This document shows, one piece after another, positions 36,201-46,724 of a DNA stretch of 64,000 nucleotides. Under the pieces are notes generated by a model. It had not been told where the DNA came from, did not search any database, and was given only the letters and a program-made list of their open reading frames with translations. Source of the DNA: Panopea generosa (Eukaryota; Mollusca; Bivalvia; Adapedonta; Hiatellidae); assembly GCA_029582155.1 (NCBI GenBank), contig CM055903.1:42051769-42115768 (forward strand), written 5' to 3'. Each line of letters starts with the position of its first letter. Positions within the stretch are counted from its first letter, which is position 1. A program made the translations under genes and the position numbers.

Positions 36201-37365
36201 ACTTGAAAGGAGGTTTAAAAATGGTTAACTTAGAATTATTTATTTCCTCTCTAAAACTGACATGGATAAGACATCTATTAACAACTGACAAAAAATATTT
36301 GGATATTTTTAAAACAATGTATCCGTTTATATTAAACTTCACCGCATTTGGTTCAGATTGTATTAACAACCACATCAATAGAATTCATAATCACTTTTGG
36401 AAAGATATTTTCATGTCATACAAAAAGTTTTCATCAAACATCGAACCTACCACATGGTCTGTTTAACAAAGTTCATACATTTGGTACAACCCTAATCTTA
36501 AGGTCGGAGGCTCGAGTATTTTTTATAAGCATTGGTTTTCTAAAGGAATAATAGTTATAAATGATCTAATGAATAGCAATGGCAATTTGTATACCATTAG
36601 AGAATTCATCAACAAGTATAATATCAATCCAAATTTTTTCTTGAATTTGAAGGGCTTATTGCATCAGCAAGACAATACGTAAATAAATTTAAGTGTAACA
36701 CTTAGCCAGTAATTGCCAGAACCCTATATGTCCACTTCCAGTCTTGACTATTGTTAAAGATAAAAAGGGTTGTAGAGCAATATATAAAACATTTTTTTCA
36801 GAAAATAGTGAACCTTCTTCAAAATGTAAGTAAGAAGAGGAGTTAGATATAAGAATTAATTTAAGATGGTCAAAATATTATGCTCTACCATTTAGTTTCA
36901 CTACAGATACAAATTTACAATGGTTTCAATATAGAATCAACCATAAAATATTGGGTACAAACTCACTCCTGAAGAAAATGAATATCGCTGTTTCAGAAAT
37001 GTGTACATTCTGTCAGACAGAAATTGAAACCATAAAATATCTATTTGTAGACTGTGCAACATCAAAACAATTTATGTCTAGTCTTGTTGACTATATCAAA
37101 GAAAAGAACAGTGCTATTATTACAAACTGGTCAATTATTGATATTATATTTGGAAACAAAGAGTTTGACCCAGTGTTAATAAATTACTTTTGATAACAAA
37201 AAAATCATCTTCAACCATAAATTAAATAAAGAAGAACTCTGTTTAACAAACTTTAAACATTATTAGCGAAATCTTTATAACACAGAAAGACATATAGCAA
37301 AAATAAACTTTAATTTGGTAGGATTTGATGCTCTTTGGGAGGTCTATAAACCTCTTGTAATCTAA
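33294..37365 (+). pseudogene. L1/Tx1-like LINE ORF2 (endonuclease-RT), heavily decayed and SINE-interrupted
   Basis: Ordered blocks across frameshifts: APE endonuclease start ITFVSMNVQGLADKNKR (33,300), AGDFNLVLNPD (33,720), RTDHSLISL (33,980), RT block KSSGLDGLTVEFFKFFW (34,725), ISLLNVLYKLASASIAQRI (34,920), LIDFEKAFDSVSW with a catalytic Asp (35,115), RQGDPLSPYIFI (35,290) and the YADD box in ISQYADDTSLM (35,410). The post-RT region continues past 36,206 to MCTFCQTEIETIKYLFVDC (37,000), a Cys-His knuckle, and ends at a TAA at 37,363-37,365. At least five stops or shifts are visible, for example TGA at 34,850. It is split by the SINE at 35,907-36,193. A (TTA)n run at 37,471-37,492 probably marks the 3' end. 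Confidence 0.85.
35907..36193 (-). mobile_element. Full-length tRNA-derived SINE S1 inserted in LINE ORF2, 13-bp target duplication
   Basis: On the minus strand the tRNA head has a canonical A-box TTAGCTCAGTCGG and B-box GAGTTCGAATCC, then a body shared with 17,665-17,901 and a (TCAA)n tail. CAGTCGTACTTGA is duplicated at 35,894-35,906 and 36,194-36,206. The LINE frame resumes after it, so the insertion postdates the LINE. Confidence 0.93.
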
Positions 37366-37750
37366 GATACATTATTGATTTCCCTCCGGGTTTTTGAGGT
37401 TAAATTGCTTTAAATATTTATACAATCAAGTACAGTAAACTTGATCCTTCCAATCTTTTTTTTCATACAATTATTATTATTATTATTATTATATAAAAAA
37501 TGCTTCTATTTAGTATTTAAAGAACATGAAAAAAAAAAACAAGCAATTTTATCAGTCTCAGATGTTTTTAATGTCTATAAATAAGTAAATGTTACATAAT
37601 TCTTTAAATTAGAAATATATATAATGTTACATAGTCATTCTTCGATATTACATATATTGTACAAAGCGGGTTTCTGTTTCACCAGCATTTTCTTTGGTTT
37701 ACCGTTTTAACCGATTGTAGAATGGTGATTGTAGAATTGATGGGCATCGT

Positions 37751-37768
37751 CACGTGATCAAGATGGCG
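37751..37768 (+). promoter_or_regulatory. CACGTG E-box plus YY1-like site in LINE 5' UTR
   Basis: CACGTG (37,751-37,756) is followed by CAAGATGGCG (37,759-37,768), a YY1-type core, 310 bases upstream of the ORF1 ATG at 38,077. YY1 sites at the start of LINE 5' UTRs are known from mammalian L1. Function here is inferred from sequence only. Confidence 0.5.
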
Positions 37769-38076
37769 ATGTAGTGTTTATTTTTACGGAGCTCAGAGGT
37801 GAACAATTTTGGATTGAAAGTGACTTTAAAATGAAATTTTAGGGAAAGTCGGACAATATATGTGTATCAGAATATAAGTGTTATGTAGTGCTTTTGAAAT
37901 TCCTTGAAATGGACGGTTGAAACGTGAGTAATCCGTAATAGAAATTTTGAACAGTACGTTTTATCTACATTGAACTCTGTTTTGACCCCGGAATCGCCAG
38001 CGCAATTTTGAATACCTGTCACGCTCAATAATTTCGTAACTATACTGTTCGGCAAAGATCCGGTGCAAGTTTTGTC

Positions 38077-38575
38077 ATGTCGTTTGCTGATATTGTTGCA
38101 TCGACTCCCAACAAGTCTGACGAGACTACTAAAAAACGCGAACTGTCAGCTTCATCTCTGAACCAATCCTTGATTAATCCAGAGAAAAAGACCAAACAGT
38201 CCGACATTTCAGACATTTCAGACATTGCTGACAACGCTGAACCAGCTCTAGTCCATTTAGCAGACTCTGAATTCACGAGGATTGCAACAATGATGAAGGA
38301 AATGATAAACTCGCAAGTTGAGCCTCTCGTCAAGTCAATCATTTCAGATGTCACGCTCACTCTTCAACGGCGGATCGATTCGCTTGAAAAGGAAAAGGTT
38401 GACCTGGTCGAACAGGTAACACTCTTATCCAGCAAAGTTGACAGAGGTTGACCGCGACACTGCTGAACAATACAGTCGTCGCAACTGCATTCGTATTGTT
38501 GGTGTTAAAGAGTGCGAGTCAGAAAACACCGATGCCATCGTTATGGACATTGCGTCCCAGATCCAGTCCAACATA
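38077..38575 (+). pseudogene. LINE ORF1 remnant, frameshifted and 3'-truncated
   Basis: The frame MSFADIVASTPNKSDETTKK runs through a Ser/Asp-rich linker and a coiled coil (SLEKEKVDLVEQVTLLSSKV). A single-base shift near 38,445 then moves it to the frame with VDRDTAEQYSRRNCIRIVGV, the signature just before the RRM-like ORF1 domain. It breaks off after IVMDIASQIQSN, and a (TATG)n microsatellite follows. It could be the ORF1 of the element whose ORF2 starts at 39,552, but about 1 kb of unrelated sequence intervenes. Confidence 0.7.
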
Positions 38576-38639
38576 ATAATACTATTTAATGTTTCAATAA
38601 TGTATGTCATTTCATTTCATAAATTAATACATAAATATA

Positions 38640-38880
38640 TATACGTATATGTGTGTGTATGTATATGTATAAAATATGTACATGAGTATATGTATTTGTG
38701 TGTGTATGTGTATATATGTATATGCATATGTGTATGTATACGAATGTATATATATGTATGTATATGTATATATGTGTATGAGTACATGTGTGTTTATGTA
38801 TGTATGTATGTATGTATGTATGTATGTATGTATGTATGTATGTATGTATGTGTATGTGTATTTGTATGTGTGTATATGAA
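38640..38880. repeat. (TATG)n microsatellite
   Basis: TATG/TGTG tetramers with a pure run of about 18 TATG units around 38,795-38,848. Tyr-Val-Cys-Met frames on the plus strand and His-Thr-Tyr-Ile frames on the minus strand are artefacts. Confidence 0.93.
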
Positions 38881-39551
38881 TCAGTTATGTACAAGTAATG
38901 TGTTTATCAATAATATACGTCAATTATAACGAAGTAATGTTCGCCATTTGTCGTCGGTCCGTCCGTACAGTAAACCATGTGTTATTGCATATCATAATTA
39001 TTCAAGTTATTTTTGCGTCAACATATATAGTTGTCCGTCCATACAGTTAACTAGTTTCTGTCAATATTACGTAGTATAGTTGACAACTATGTAATGTCTG
39101 CTATATGTCGTCGTCAGTTCGTCAGCACAACAAACCACTTGTTTGAATGAACATTTAAAACACACCTTGTTCTGGTCGAAATTATCAAACCTCAATTAGC
39201 TCCAATATTCCATGAATTTTGAGTCACCATGATTATATTAATTGAATTCTTTTCGATATCTACTCTTGTTGAACCGTCCTACAGTTCAATCCACTTCAAC
39301 TGCTTGTTTTTATGCTTCCATTGTTTCTCTTTTATGAGGCGGCTCTACCATAGGTATACACTTTTCATATTGTTCAACCGATTGTCATTTCTCATAGTCT
39401 CTATTTTTGTGTTACCTCATAGGTAATGATGTAACTGCGTGGAGAATGGCAATCGGATTATAAAAAGTCAAGTTTTCAAACATACCTAATTGTTTACGAT
39501 TGTACTTATATTTTTGTTTGGACTAAAAAGGAATTAACATATTACAGTTAT

Positions 39552-42500
39552 ATGTTTTACTCCTTCATCCGTGATTGCACTTTAAACATAAATTTTGCTT
39601 CAGTCATTCTTTTACTAGTCTTGATGTCGGGCAACATTGCCGAAAATCCAGGACCGTGTGAAAACTTAAATGAAATACACAAAGGTCTTTCAATAGCTCA
39701 TTTAAATATTAGAAGCATTCGCACGAAACAAGATTACATCAAGGATTTTTTGCTTGATTTTGATATTCTATGCTTTACAGAGACCCACCTTACTGACGAC
39801 ATTACGAACGAATATCTTTTATTGGACGGTTTTTCGGCCTCTTTGCGACTGGACAAGACTGCATTCTCAAGTGGCCTGTTGACTTATGTTTCAAATAAAT
39901 TAGTTGGTAAACGTTTAACATGTTTAGACAATCCATCTATTGACTCAATTTGGACAGAGATTAAGTACAAAGGAACCACAGTAATATTATGTAATGTATA
40001 TCGACCCCCTAATTCAAATGTTTTATTCTGGGATAATTTTAATATTTCAATAGAAATGGCCCTTGATATTAACAATAATATCGTTATTGCCGGTGACTTA
40101 AACGATGACCTTTTAAACCCAAATTGTCAACACCTTAATAATATCATGTTTTTAAATAATCTACGCAATGTTATAACCGAACCTACCCGAATTACAAATA
40201 CAACGGCCACATTGATAGATCCAATTATTATATCTGATTCTGTTAAATCATTAAATGAAGGAACTATAAATGTACCTTCCGAAATAAGCGACCATAAATC
40301 TACTTTTATTATTTTTCCTTTTACTGTTATTTTAACTCCTGCAGTTAAACGTAAAGTATGGTTTTATAAACGTGGAGACTTTGATAAATTGAATAACAGA
40401 ATCTCAAATACTAATTGGGATTTTATTAATAATAATAATATAGATTATGCTTGTTCGCAGTTTACTGACTTAATTCTACAATACATGAACGAGTGTATTC
40501 CATCCAAAGATGTAACTATTCGACCAAATGATAAACCTTGGTACAATTCAGAAATAAGAACATATTCAAGAAAACGAGACAGACAAATGACAAAAGCTAT
40601 ACGGACGCAAAAAACAGAAGACTGGACAAAATACAGACATTTAAGAAATAAGGTTAATAATAATAATAATAATAATGCCAAGGAGCAATATTTTAGTAAT
40701 ATGGAAGAAATGATTGTAGACAGTAGTAAGACTAATCCTAAATTATATTGGAAATTACTTAAACAATTAATAAGAGCAAATAAAAATTGTGAAACTATTC
40801 CTCCATTAAAAACTACATTAGATAACGGCGAAGAAAAATACTATTTTGACGATATCGACAAAGCCAATAGTTTAAACGATATTTTTGTATCAATTTCATC
40901 AATAAGTCATGAGCAAAACAATACTTTACTACCAACTTGTTCTCTTAAAACAAACAATACTCTAACAAATATCAAGATAACTGAAAATGAAATTAAGGAT
41001 ATTATAGATACATTAAATCCCGACAAATCAGTTGGAGAAGATAAAATCAGTCATAAACTTTTAAAATTAACAAAAAACTGTATTTCTAAACCACTGGTTA
41101 TGCTTTATAATAAATCACTAGAAGAATGTAAATTTCCAGAGTTATGGAAACATGGTTTAATAATGCCACTATTCAAAAAAGGAAATACGAATAAATTGTC
41201 TAATTATAGGCCAATAACACTCTTTAGTTGTGTGGGTAAATTAATGGAAAGAGTTGTTTACAAACATATCTATAATTTATTTGTTGCAAATAACTTGATA
41301 TACAAGTTACAGTCAGGATTTTTAAAAGGTCACTCAACTGTTCATCAGTTAATCGACATCTACCATCAAGTTTGTCTGGGTATCGATGCAGGTCAATTTA
41401 CATGTATGGTTTTCTGCGACGTTTCCAAAGCATTTGATCGTGTGTGGATAAAAGTTTTTCTTTTTAAGCTAAAACAGAACGGTGTTAACGGTGATATCTT
41501 AAAATGGGCGGAAAGTTATTTAACCGGACGTCAACAAAAGGTCTTTGTAGGTTCAAGTTTGTCCGACAGTCAGGCAACATCTGCTGGAGTTCCTCAAGGT
41601 TCTGTCCTATGACCATTATTCTTTTTAATTTATATTAATGATATTGCCGAACATTTATTAAGTATTACTAGAATATTTGCTGATGATACATCTCTTGCAT
41701 TCACGGCATCTAATATAACAGATATTGAAGGCATTTTAAACCATGATCTAAGTATGATTTCAGATTGGTCAAAACAATGGTTGGTTAATTTTAACCCAAA
41801 CAAAACAGAAGCAATCTTATTTACTCTAAAAAAAATATCATATATCCTTCTTTGACTTTTAATAATACCAGTGTCAAGTTTGTAGATCATCATAAACATT
41901 TAGGACTCACATTAAGTAACGATGGGAAATGGCATGAACATATACAAAATATTTTACACTCTGCATCAAAGGTTTTAGGTAGGATCAGAAAAATCAAGTT
42001 TACAGTTAACAGAACAGCTTTTAATCAAATTTATATGTCATTTATTCGACCTATTCTAGAATATGGATCTGTAGTGTGGGGTGGGTGTACCCAATATGAA
42101 AAAGAAAATCTTGAAAAAATTCAACACGAAGCGGCTCGTATTGTATCCGGTTTAACTCGGTCTACTTCTCTTCGTAACTTATACAAAGAACTAGGTTGGC
42201 TTTCTTTAGAAGATAGAAGATTATGCCAAAAATTAATTGTTGCTTATAAAGTAAAAAAAGGGTTAACTCCAGAATATTTAAACAATATTTTTCCTGAAAC
42301 TGTAGGAATAACTACACCATATAATCTAAGAAATAATAGTATTTATTCTTTATTAAATACAAGAACCCAATTATTTAGAAATTCTTTTATTCCATCATGT
42401 ATTTCTTTTTGGAATAATCTTCCGGAACACTTACGCAATTCTGAAACTCTACCATCATTTAAACGCCAGCTTATGAATCATTTGTTTAAACCCACCAAAA

Positions 42501-42847
42501 TACCATGTTTTTATTTAACAGGTTCTCGCAAATTACCTATTTTTCATGCACGTTTAAGAAATTGTTGCAGTAACCTTAATTATGATTTATTTGTCAACAA
42601 ACTAAAATTATATTCAACTTGTGAAAAATGTGAGCATGAAAAAGAGGATGCCGAACACTATTTCATGCAATGTCCTCCTTTTTTAAGCGATCGACTTCGT
42701 CTCTTTCATGCTACACGTCACCTTCATCCTTTAAGTGTTAAAACCCTGTTACACGGGAGAGATGATATTTCAGACGATGAAAATATTGCTGTATTTAACA
42801 ATGTACAGACTTATATTAAAGACACTAAACGTTTTGATAAAGAATAG
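39552..42847 (+). pseudogene. CR1/L2-like LINE ORF2 (APE endonuclease and reverse transcriptase), nearly intact
   Basis: A 686-codon frame is followed by a 331-codon frame. The N-terminus is hydrophobic (FASVILLLVLMSG) and carries a 2A-like NIAENPGP. Endonuclease blocks: LNIRSIRTK, CFTETHL, NVYRPPNS, IAGDLNDD, ISDHKSTF. RT blocks: NYRPITLFSCVGKLMERV, GFLKGHSTV, FCDVSKAFDRVW (catalytic Asp), GVPQGSVL and then FADDTSL. Post-RT: HLGLTLSNDGKW, RPILEYGSVVWGG, and the knuckle CEKCEHEKEDAEHYFMQC. Only two defects are visible: a TGA at 41,610-41,612 where the family has Gly in the GSVLGPLFF block, and a +1 shift in the A8 run at 41,828-41,835. CR1/L2 membership is inferred from the endonuclease and C-terminal pattern. 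Confidence 0.88.
39630..39656 (+). other. 2A-like translational recoding motif at N-terminus of LINE ORF2
   Basis: Residues 27-35 read GNIAENPGP, immediately after a hydrophobic stretch and before the endonuclease. The consensus is D-(V/I)-E-x-N-P-G-P. Here the Asp is Asn and the Glu is Ala, but x-N-P-G-P and the preceding leucine-rich run are kept. 2A-like sequences at this position are documented in APE-type non-LTR retrotransposons of invertebrates. Confidence 0.6.
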
Positions 42848-43110
42848 ATCTTATTAATTTTAGTATTTACCTCACAATGGAGCCTCTCATTTAAGGTCAG
42901 CATCGGAAGCATATATTTTAACAATGTATCCTATTTCATTTTTTCTTCTTACTTCGTATATGAATATGTTTTACTGCTATCTTGATTGTTTTTTGTAAAT
43001 AATTTGTTGTTGGGAAGGGCCGATTTTAACGTTGGATAACTTTTGGACCAACCCTTTTGCTACTACATGTATATAAAAAGGCAATAAAATTTAAAGTAAA
43101 GTATAACTTA
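42848..43110 (+). other. LINE 3' UTR with AATAAA
   Basis: Non-coding after the ORF2 stop, with AATAAA at 43,083-43,088 followed by AAAGTAAAG. The likely 3' end is just before the (AT)n tract. Confidence 0.6.
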
Positions 43111-43122
43111 TTTGATATCAAT

Positions 43123-43126
<4 letters not shown>

Positions 43127-43191
<65 letters not shown>
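43127..43191. repeat. (AT)n microsatellite
   Basis: About 65 bases of pure AT dinucleotide directly after the LINE 3' end. Confidence 0.97.
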
Positions 43192-43194
<3 letters not shown>

Positions 43195-43349
43195 AAGGGG
43201 AGTTAACATCCTCACTAAAAAACTTGGAAAGTTTGCCCTTAATTTTACAAATGTGAAAATGTTGAATTCTGCATATATTATATTATAATGTGTTTCTTTA
43301 CATCTGGTATTGTTAAACTGTTACAATGAAATAAAAAATTACAAAAAAA

Positions 43350-43430
43350 AATGTCTTGCTCAAGGACACCACACGTAGTCGTGATGACGGATCAAATCTG
43401 CGACCCCCCACCACCCACAACCCCCACCCC
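43350..43430 (-). mobile_element. SINE S2 fragment
   Basis: On the minus strand a B-box-like GATTTGATCC is followed by GTGGTGTCCTTGAGCAAGAC, the S2 centre. Only about 80 bases remain, just outside the left palindrome arm. Confidence 0.5.
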
Positions 43431-43571
43431 CATGAGCGAACAGATCTCGATGTATTGACGTACGTCAGCGGTTGACATATCACATTAACAACTTAGTTAT
43501 GACAATTAACATAACCTTTATTTCGTTTTCATGACAACTGTGGCGTATCAATCAATATCCAACTGGTATGC

Positions 43572-43607
43572 TATATAAAGGTTTGCAGGGACTTTCTTTG
43601 GTCAGTA
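43572..43607 (+). promoter_or_regulatory. TATA box and initiator of left PH-domain gene
   Basis: TATATAAAG at 43,572-43,580 and an initiator-like TCAGTA at 43,602-43,607, about 30 bases apart as expected for a TATA-dependent RNA polymerase II start. The same pair is conserved in the right arm. The predicted 5' UTR is about 195 bases. Confidence 0.65.
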
Positions 43608-43800
43608 ACTTGTTATACCGCACATCGTATGTAGTCGGGAATCATTGACAGTTGCGTGTAATAGGTACGTGACATAGACATTATTATTGATATCATCGTA
43701 AGAAAAAATAACGTTTTCAGTTGTTTGAAGGATCTGTGTAAGAAATAAACATCTAGTGGAGATCACTTACAAATAAGCGTGAGTTTATAAAGAAACAAAA

Positions 43801-44250
43801 ATGCAAAATATGAGTTTGCCCGATTCTAAAATAATATCCCGTCGACGGGAGAGGTCGGGTTGTGATATAGAAATCAAAACAGGAATCATCTTCGTGCTGG
43901 TTTCGAATGGGCAGAAGCAGATTCGAGCTAAGGTATACATGAAAGTGCTAGGGAATAGCTACGAGCATCACGCCCAGATGTACACAGACTCTAATCATAC
44001 TGTTATGTATGGCACCGTTAGTTTGAGGAACTGCAACGTATCCATCATTGGAAAACATTCACAGACGATTGTTATTTCATCAAATACAAAAAATTGGGAC
44101 GCAGTGTTTTCGGGGGGACATTTGCAGTTTGAGGCTCAATCGAAAGCCGATGCTGAAGACTGGCTCAGGGCATTGACGCCGCGGTATGTTTTACCGCTTA
44201 AAACGTGTTTATCGCCACAAATACCCGCGAGGTTCAAATGTAAGAAATAG
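43801..44250 (+). CDS. Small PH-domain-like protein, left-arm copy (149 aa, intronless)
   Basis: Start ATG at 43,801 after AAACAAAA. A basic N-terminus (SRRRER) is followed by beta-strand blocks TGIIFVLVSN, QIRAKVYMKVLG and TVMYGTVSLRNCNVSIIG, then TIVISS, HLQFEAQSKADAEDWLRAL. The last block, a helix with the invariant Trp, is the classic end of a pleckstrin-homology domain, so residues about 20-127 form a PH fold. That would imply lipid or protein binding, but I cannot name a ligand and no other domain is present. It is one uninterrupted exon and ends KCKK with TAG. The right-arm copy has about 22 amino-acid differences by eye. Most nucleotide differences between them are replacements, so constraint is uncertain. 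I do not recognise the specific gene. Confidence 0.7.
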   Translation: MQNMSLPDSKIISRRRERSGCDIEIKTGIIFVLVSNGQKQIRAKVYMKVLGNSYEHHAQMYTDSNHTVMYGTVSLRNCNVSIIGKHSQTIVISSNTKNWDAVFSGGHLQFEAQSKADAEDWLRALTPRYVLPLKTCLSPQIPARFKCKK

Positions 44251-44281
44251 ATTCATGATATACTGAATACGTCATTTAGCA

Positions 44282-44500
44282 TCAATTTCCACTGTGTGGA
44301 GCAAAAGAACAATAAAACAAAACAACACTATGCTTTGGTGTTGATGTCAATTCTGTGCGAGGGCAGATATAATATCGATACAATGAACGAGTTTCATGGC
44401 GTTGAAGAAAGGTACTCGTCGGTGTCTTCCATGGAATAGGACAAATGACGATTTTCTGTAACTTATGTTTGAACAAACCCATCAAAATTATGAGATGCAT
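44282..44500 (-). other. Antisense open frame in PH-gene 3' UTR, conserved in both arms
   Basis: A minus-strand frame with ICPIPWKTPTSTFLQRHETR and SLYRYYICPRTELT. The right arm keeps an equivalent frame at 56,103-56,306. No family is recognised. Preservation may simply reflect about 90 percent nucleotide identity. Confidence 0.25.
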
Positions 44501-44661
44501 ACGTTTAATGCATGTTGGGAGTTAACTCACCTCCATATTGTATTACATAATTTGTTTGAAACGTCTGTAAAATACTGTTTTACTGTCTTAAGTTGTGTGT
44601 CATATTTCTATTTATTTAATGCTATTTCACTGTTTCTTAATCAAACATTGTAAATTTAGCA

Positions 44662-44667
44662 AATAAA
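44662..44667 (+). terminator. AATAAA poly(A) signal candidate for left PH gene
   Basis: AATAAA lies 412 bases after the stop. The corresponding right-arm bases read AATAAG (about 55,922-55,927, minus strand), a weaker signal. Confidence 0.45.
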
Positions 44668-45654
44668 AAGATAAATACCATTACAAGATCATTTATACAT
44701 ATTGTTACTTTGTTCTTCCAAACAAGAGCCAGATTTGTTATCGTACTGGTTCAGGTATTTGTACAATGATTGTCATATTAGCCCAAGGTCCAATAACTGA
44801 AGGCTACTAACTGGAGCAATGCGTTATCCCACCATAAATAACATTTTTTATCAATTATCAACCGGAAGTTATCGTATTTACCCAGTTCCGGTTCACACTG
44901 GACTTGTTGTGTTTTGTATTGACTCAATTCGTTAACATGGAACGAAACAATATAACTGAAATTAAAACATGGATATTCTATTTGCCAGAAATATGTATGC
45001 AGATTATCAAGCTGAGATTATAAAACAATGTAATATATTTGAATAAATATACACTTTGTCATCCTTTGGCATTACATGAAACCAAAGGCGGTGTGACTTG
45101 TTTTCACACCTCTATTTTTTAATGAAAGAAGTTTGTTTATTTTGTAAAGTAAACACTTCAGGGGTTTATATAGAATATAGAACGACCCAAGAACAGGTTC
45201 CGGATAAATAGAGGAGCAATCGACGCCCGTCTTTTAAATGTGACAAGAAGAGTTAAATTGGCTTAAAGTCAAACACTATGACCGGCCACATGTATACATA
45301 TTAGACCCCTGATAGTGTCTATGTACTCTGCTAATCACGACATCCCTGCACACACAAATACTCGCGTGCACGCACACACACATTGAAGCGTATGCTTCCC
45401 TAACCATTATATCATGAATGCGCCACAGATGCAAACACTACGATTGCTACATAAGTGTAGAAGCTCGAGGACAACTCATTGAAGACCGCGAATGGCGTCC
45501 ATTTTAATGAAAGAAATTAGTAAATATTTTACACCGACAATCTTAAAGGGTTATAGAAAAGAAAACATATCTCTGGGTGAACGAACGCTTTGTGTTTTTA
45601 TTTAAACGTATTTATTTTATCTCGATTGCAAATCATGCTCGATGTCTTTCTTGG

Positions 45655-45800
45655 TAAATCCAGTATAAAGCATATGCAGATAAAGTGTCTTGCTCAAGGA
45701 CATAACACATAGCTGCAGTAGTGAATGGAACGGACGCGCTCCGAGATTTGTTAACGGCAGATGGACACTGCGATTCTTTTGTGTTTGCATATTTTTTTAG
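45655..45800 (-). mobile_element. SINE S2 fragment present only in left palindrome arm
   Basis: The minus strand carries GTCCTTGAGCAAGACACTTT and TCTGCATATGCTTTATACTG. In the right arm the homologous position (about 54,935-54,970) lacks this block and reads straight from GGTAACTTAC to CCCTTATGGCACTGG. Confidence 0.65.
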
Positions 45801-46369
45801 TTCTGTCTTGTAACCACGGAACCCTTATGGCACTGGTAACAGTAGGCGCAGTTCACTTTAAATAAAAAAGGTTAAAATTTAAAAAAAAAACAACAAAACA
45901 TTGCACTAATAACATCCATATTTTAACAATATTTTATCTAAACGGTTCATCAAAATAATGAATTTGAAGTCTAAAATATCAAAATTTACCATTCCTCAAC
46001 TACACGTTATGATGTTGAAAAGTCTTAGAGGCATATGAACGTCCAAAGTCCAAGGTAGATAGAGTATTAGTCATTCCCGCCTAAACAATGTTCCGTTAGG
46101 ATGGAATTGGTTCCAATCGTCTGCCTCTAATAGCAGTCACTAGTTTGGTAATATCATGAAATTATCCAGAGGAAATGTCTAAATTCGCAATTTAACGATT
46201 TAATTAGATAAACAGGGAAAAAGATAAAGGAACTATTCACTGCTACCTGCTTTCTTTATTTTCTCTAAGCACAGGGAGCTGTCAATTCTGATCGCCCTTT
46301 GTCAGTCTATATCTGTATCTGAATAATAGTAAGTAGATTCCAGTACTGGTATATAACTACAGTCGTCCG

Positions 46370-46712
46370 TCCATCGTTTTCCATCAGAATGTTTTTGTGT
46401 GCACTCTACCACTAACAGTTTTCATTGGATATTCATCAAATGCACTGATAGTGTGTGCACTGTATCATCAGAATTTTTATTTGATCTTCAACAAACTTAT
46501 ACTTTGTCTCAAAAAGGTTCAAGAACTGGCAAAATTGGATGATTAATTGTGTGAATCGAAACATCCAGTTATTGACATCGGTGTATTCCCGCACTTGCTT
46601 TTTCATTTGATCCTCACCAAACTTACAGAGTAATTATATAACCATAATATGTCGATTCAGTTATTTATCTGGTAAAATAAGATAATTGATGACCTTTGAA
46701 TTATCAAAATAC
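46370..46712. repeat. Diverged ~190-bp tandem repeat, left arm part 1
   Basis: Repeating order TTTGATC.TCA.CAAACTTA, CA.AGTAATTATATAACCATA, a TGGCAAAATTGGAT-type block and a GCACT.TA block. It continues at 48,340-49,560 after the inserted element, and is mirrored at 53,050-54,280. Confidence 0.65.
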
Positions 46713-46724
46713 ACTATTTGACTC

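Noticed and set aside
38607-38929. Tyr-Val-Cys-Met and His-Thr-Tyr-Ile frames near 38.7 kb
   Set aside because: Artefacts of (TATG)n.
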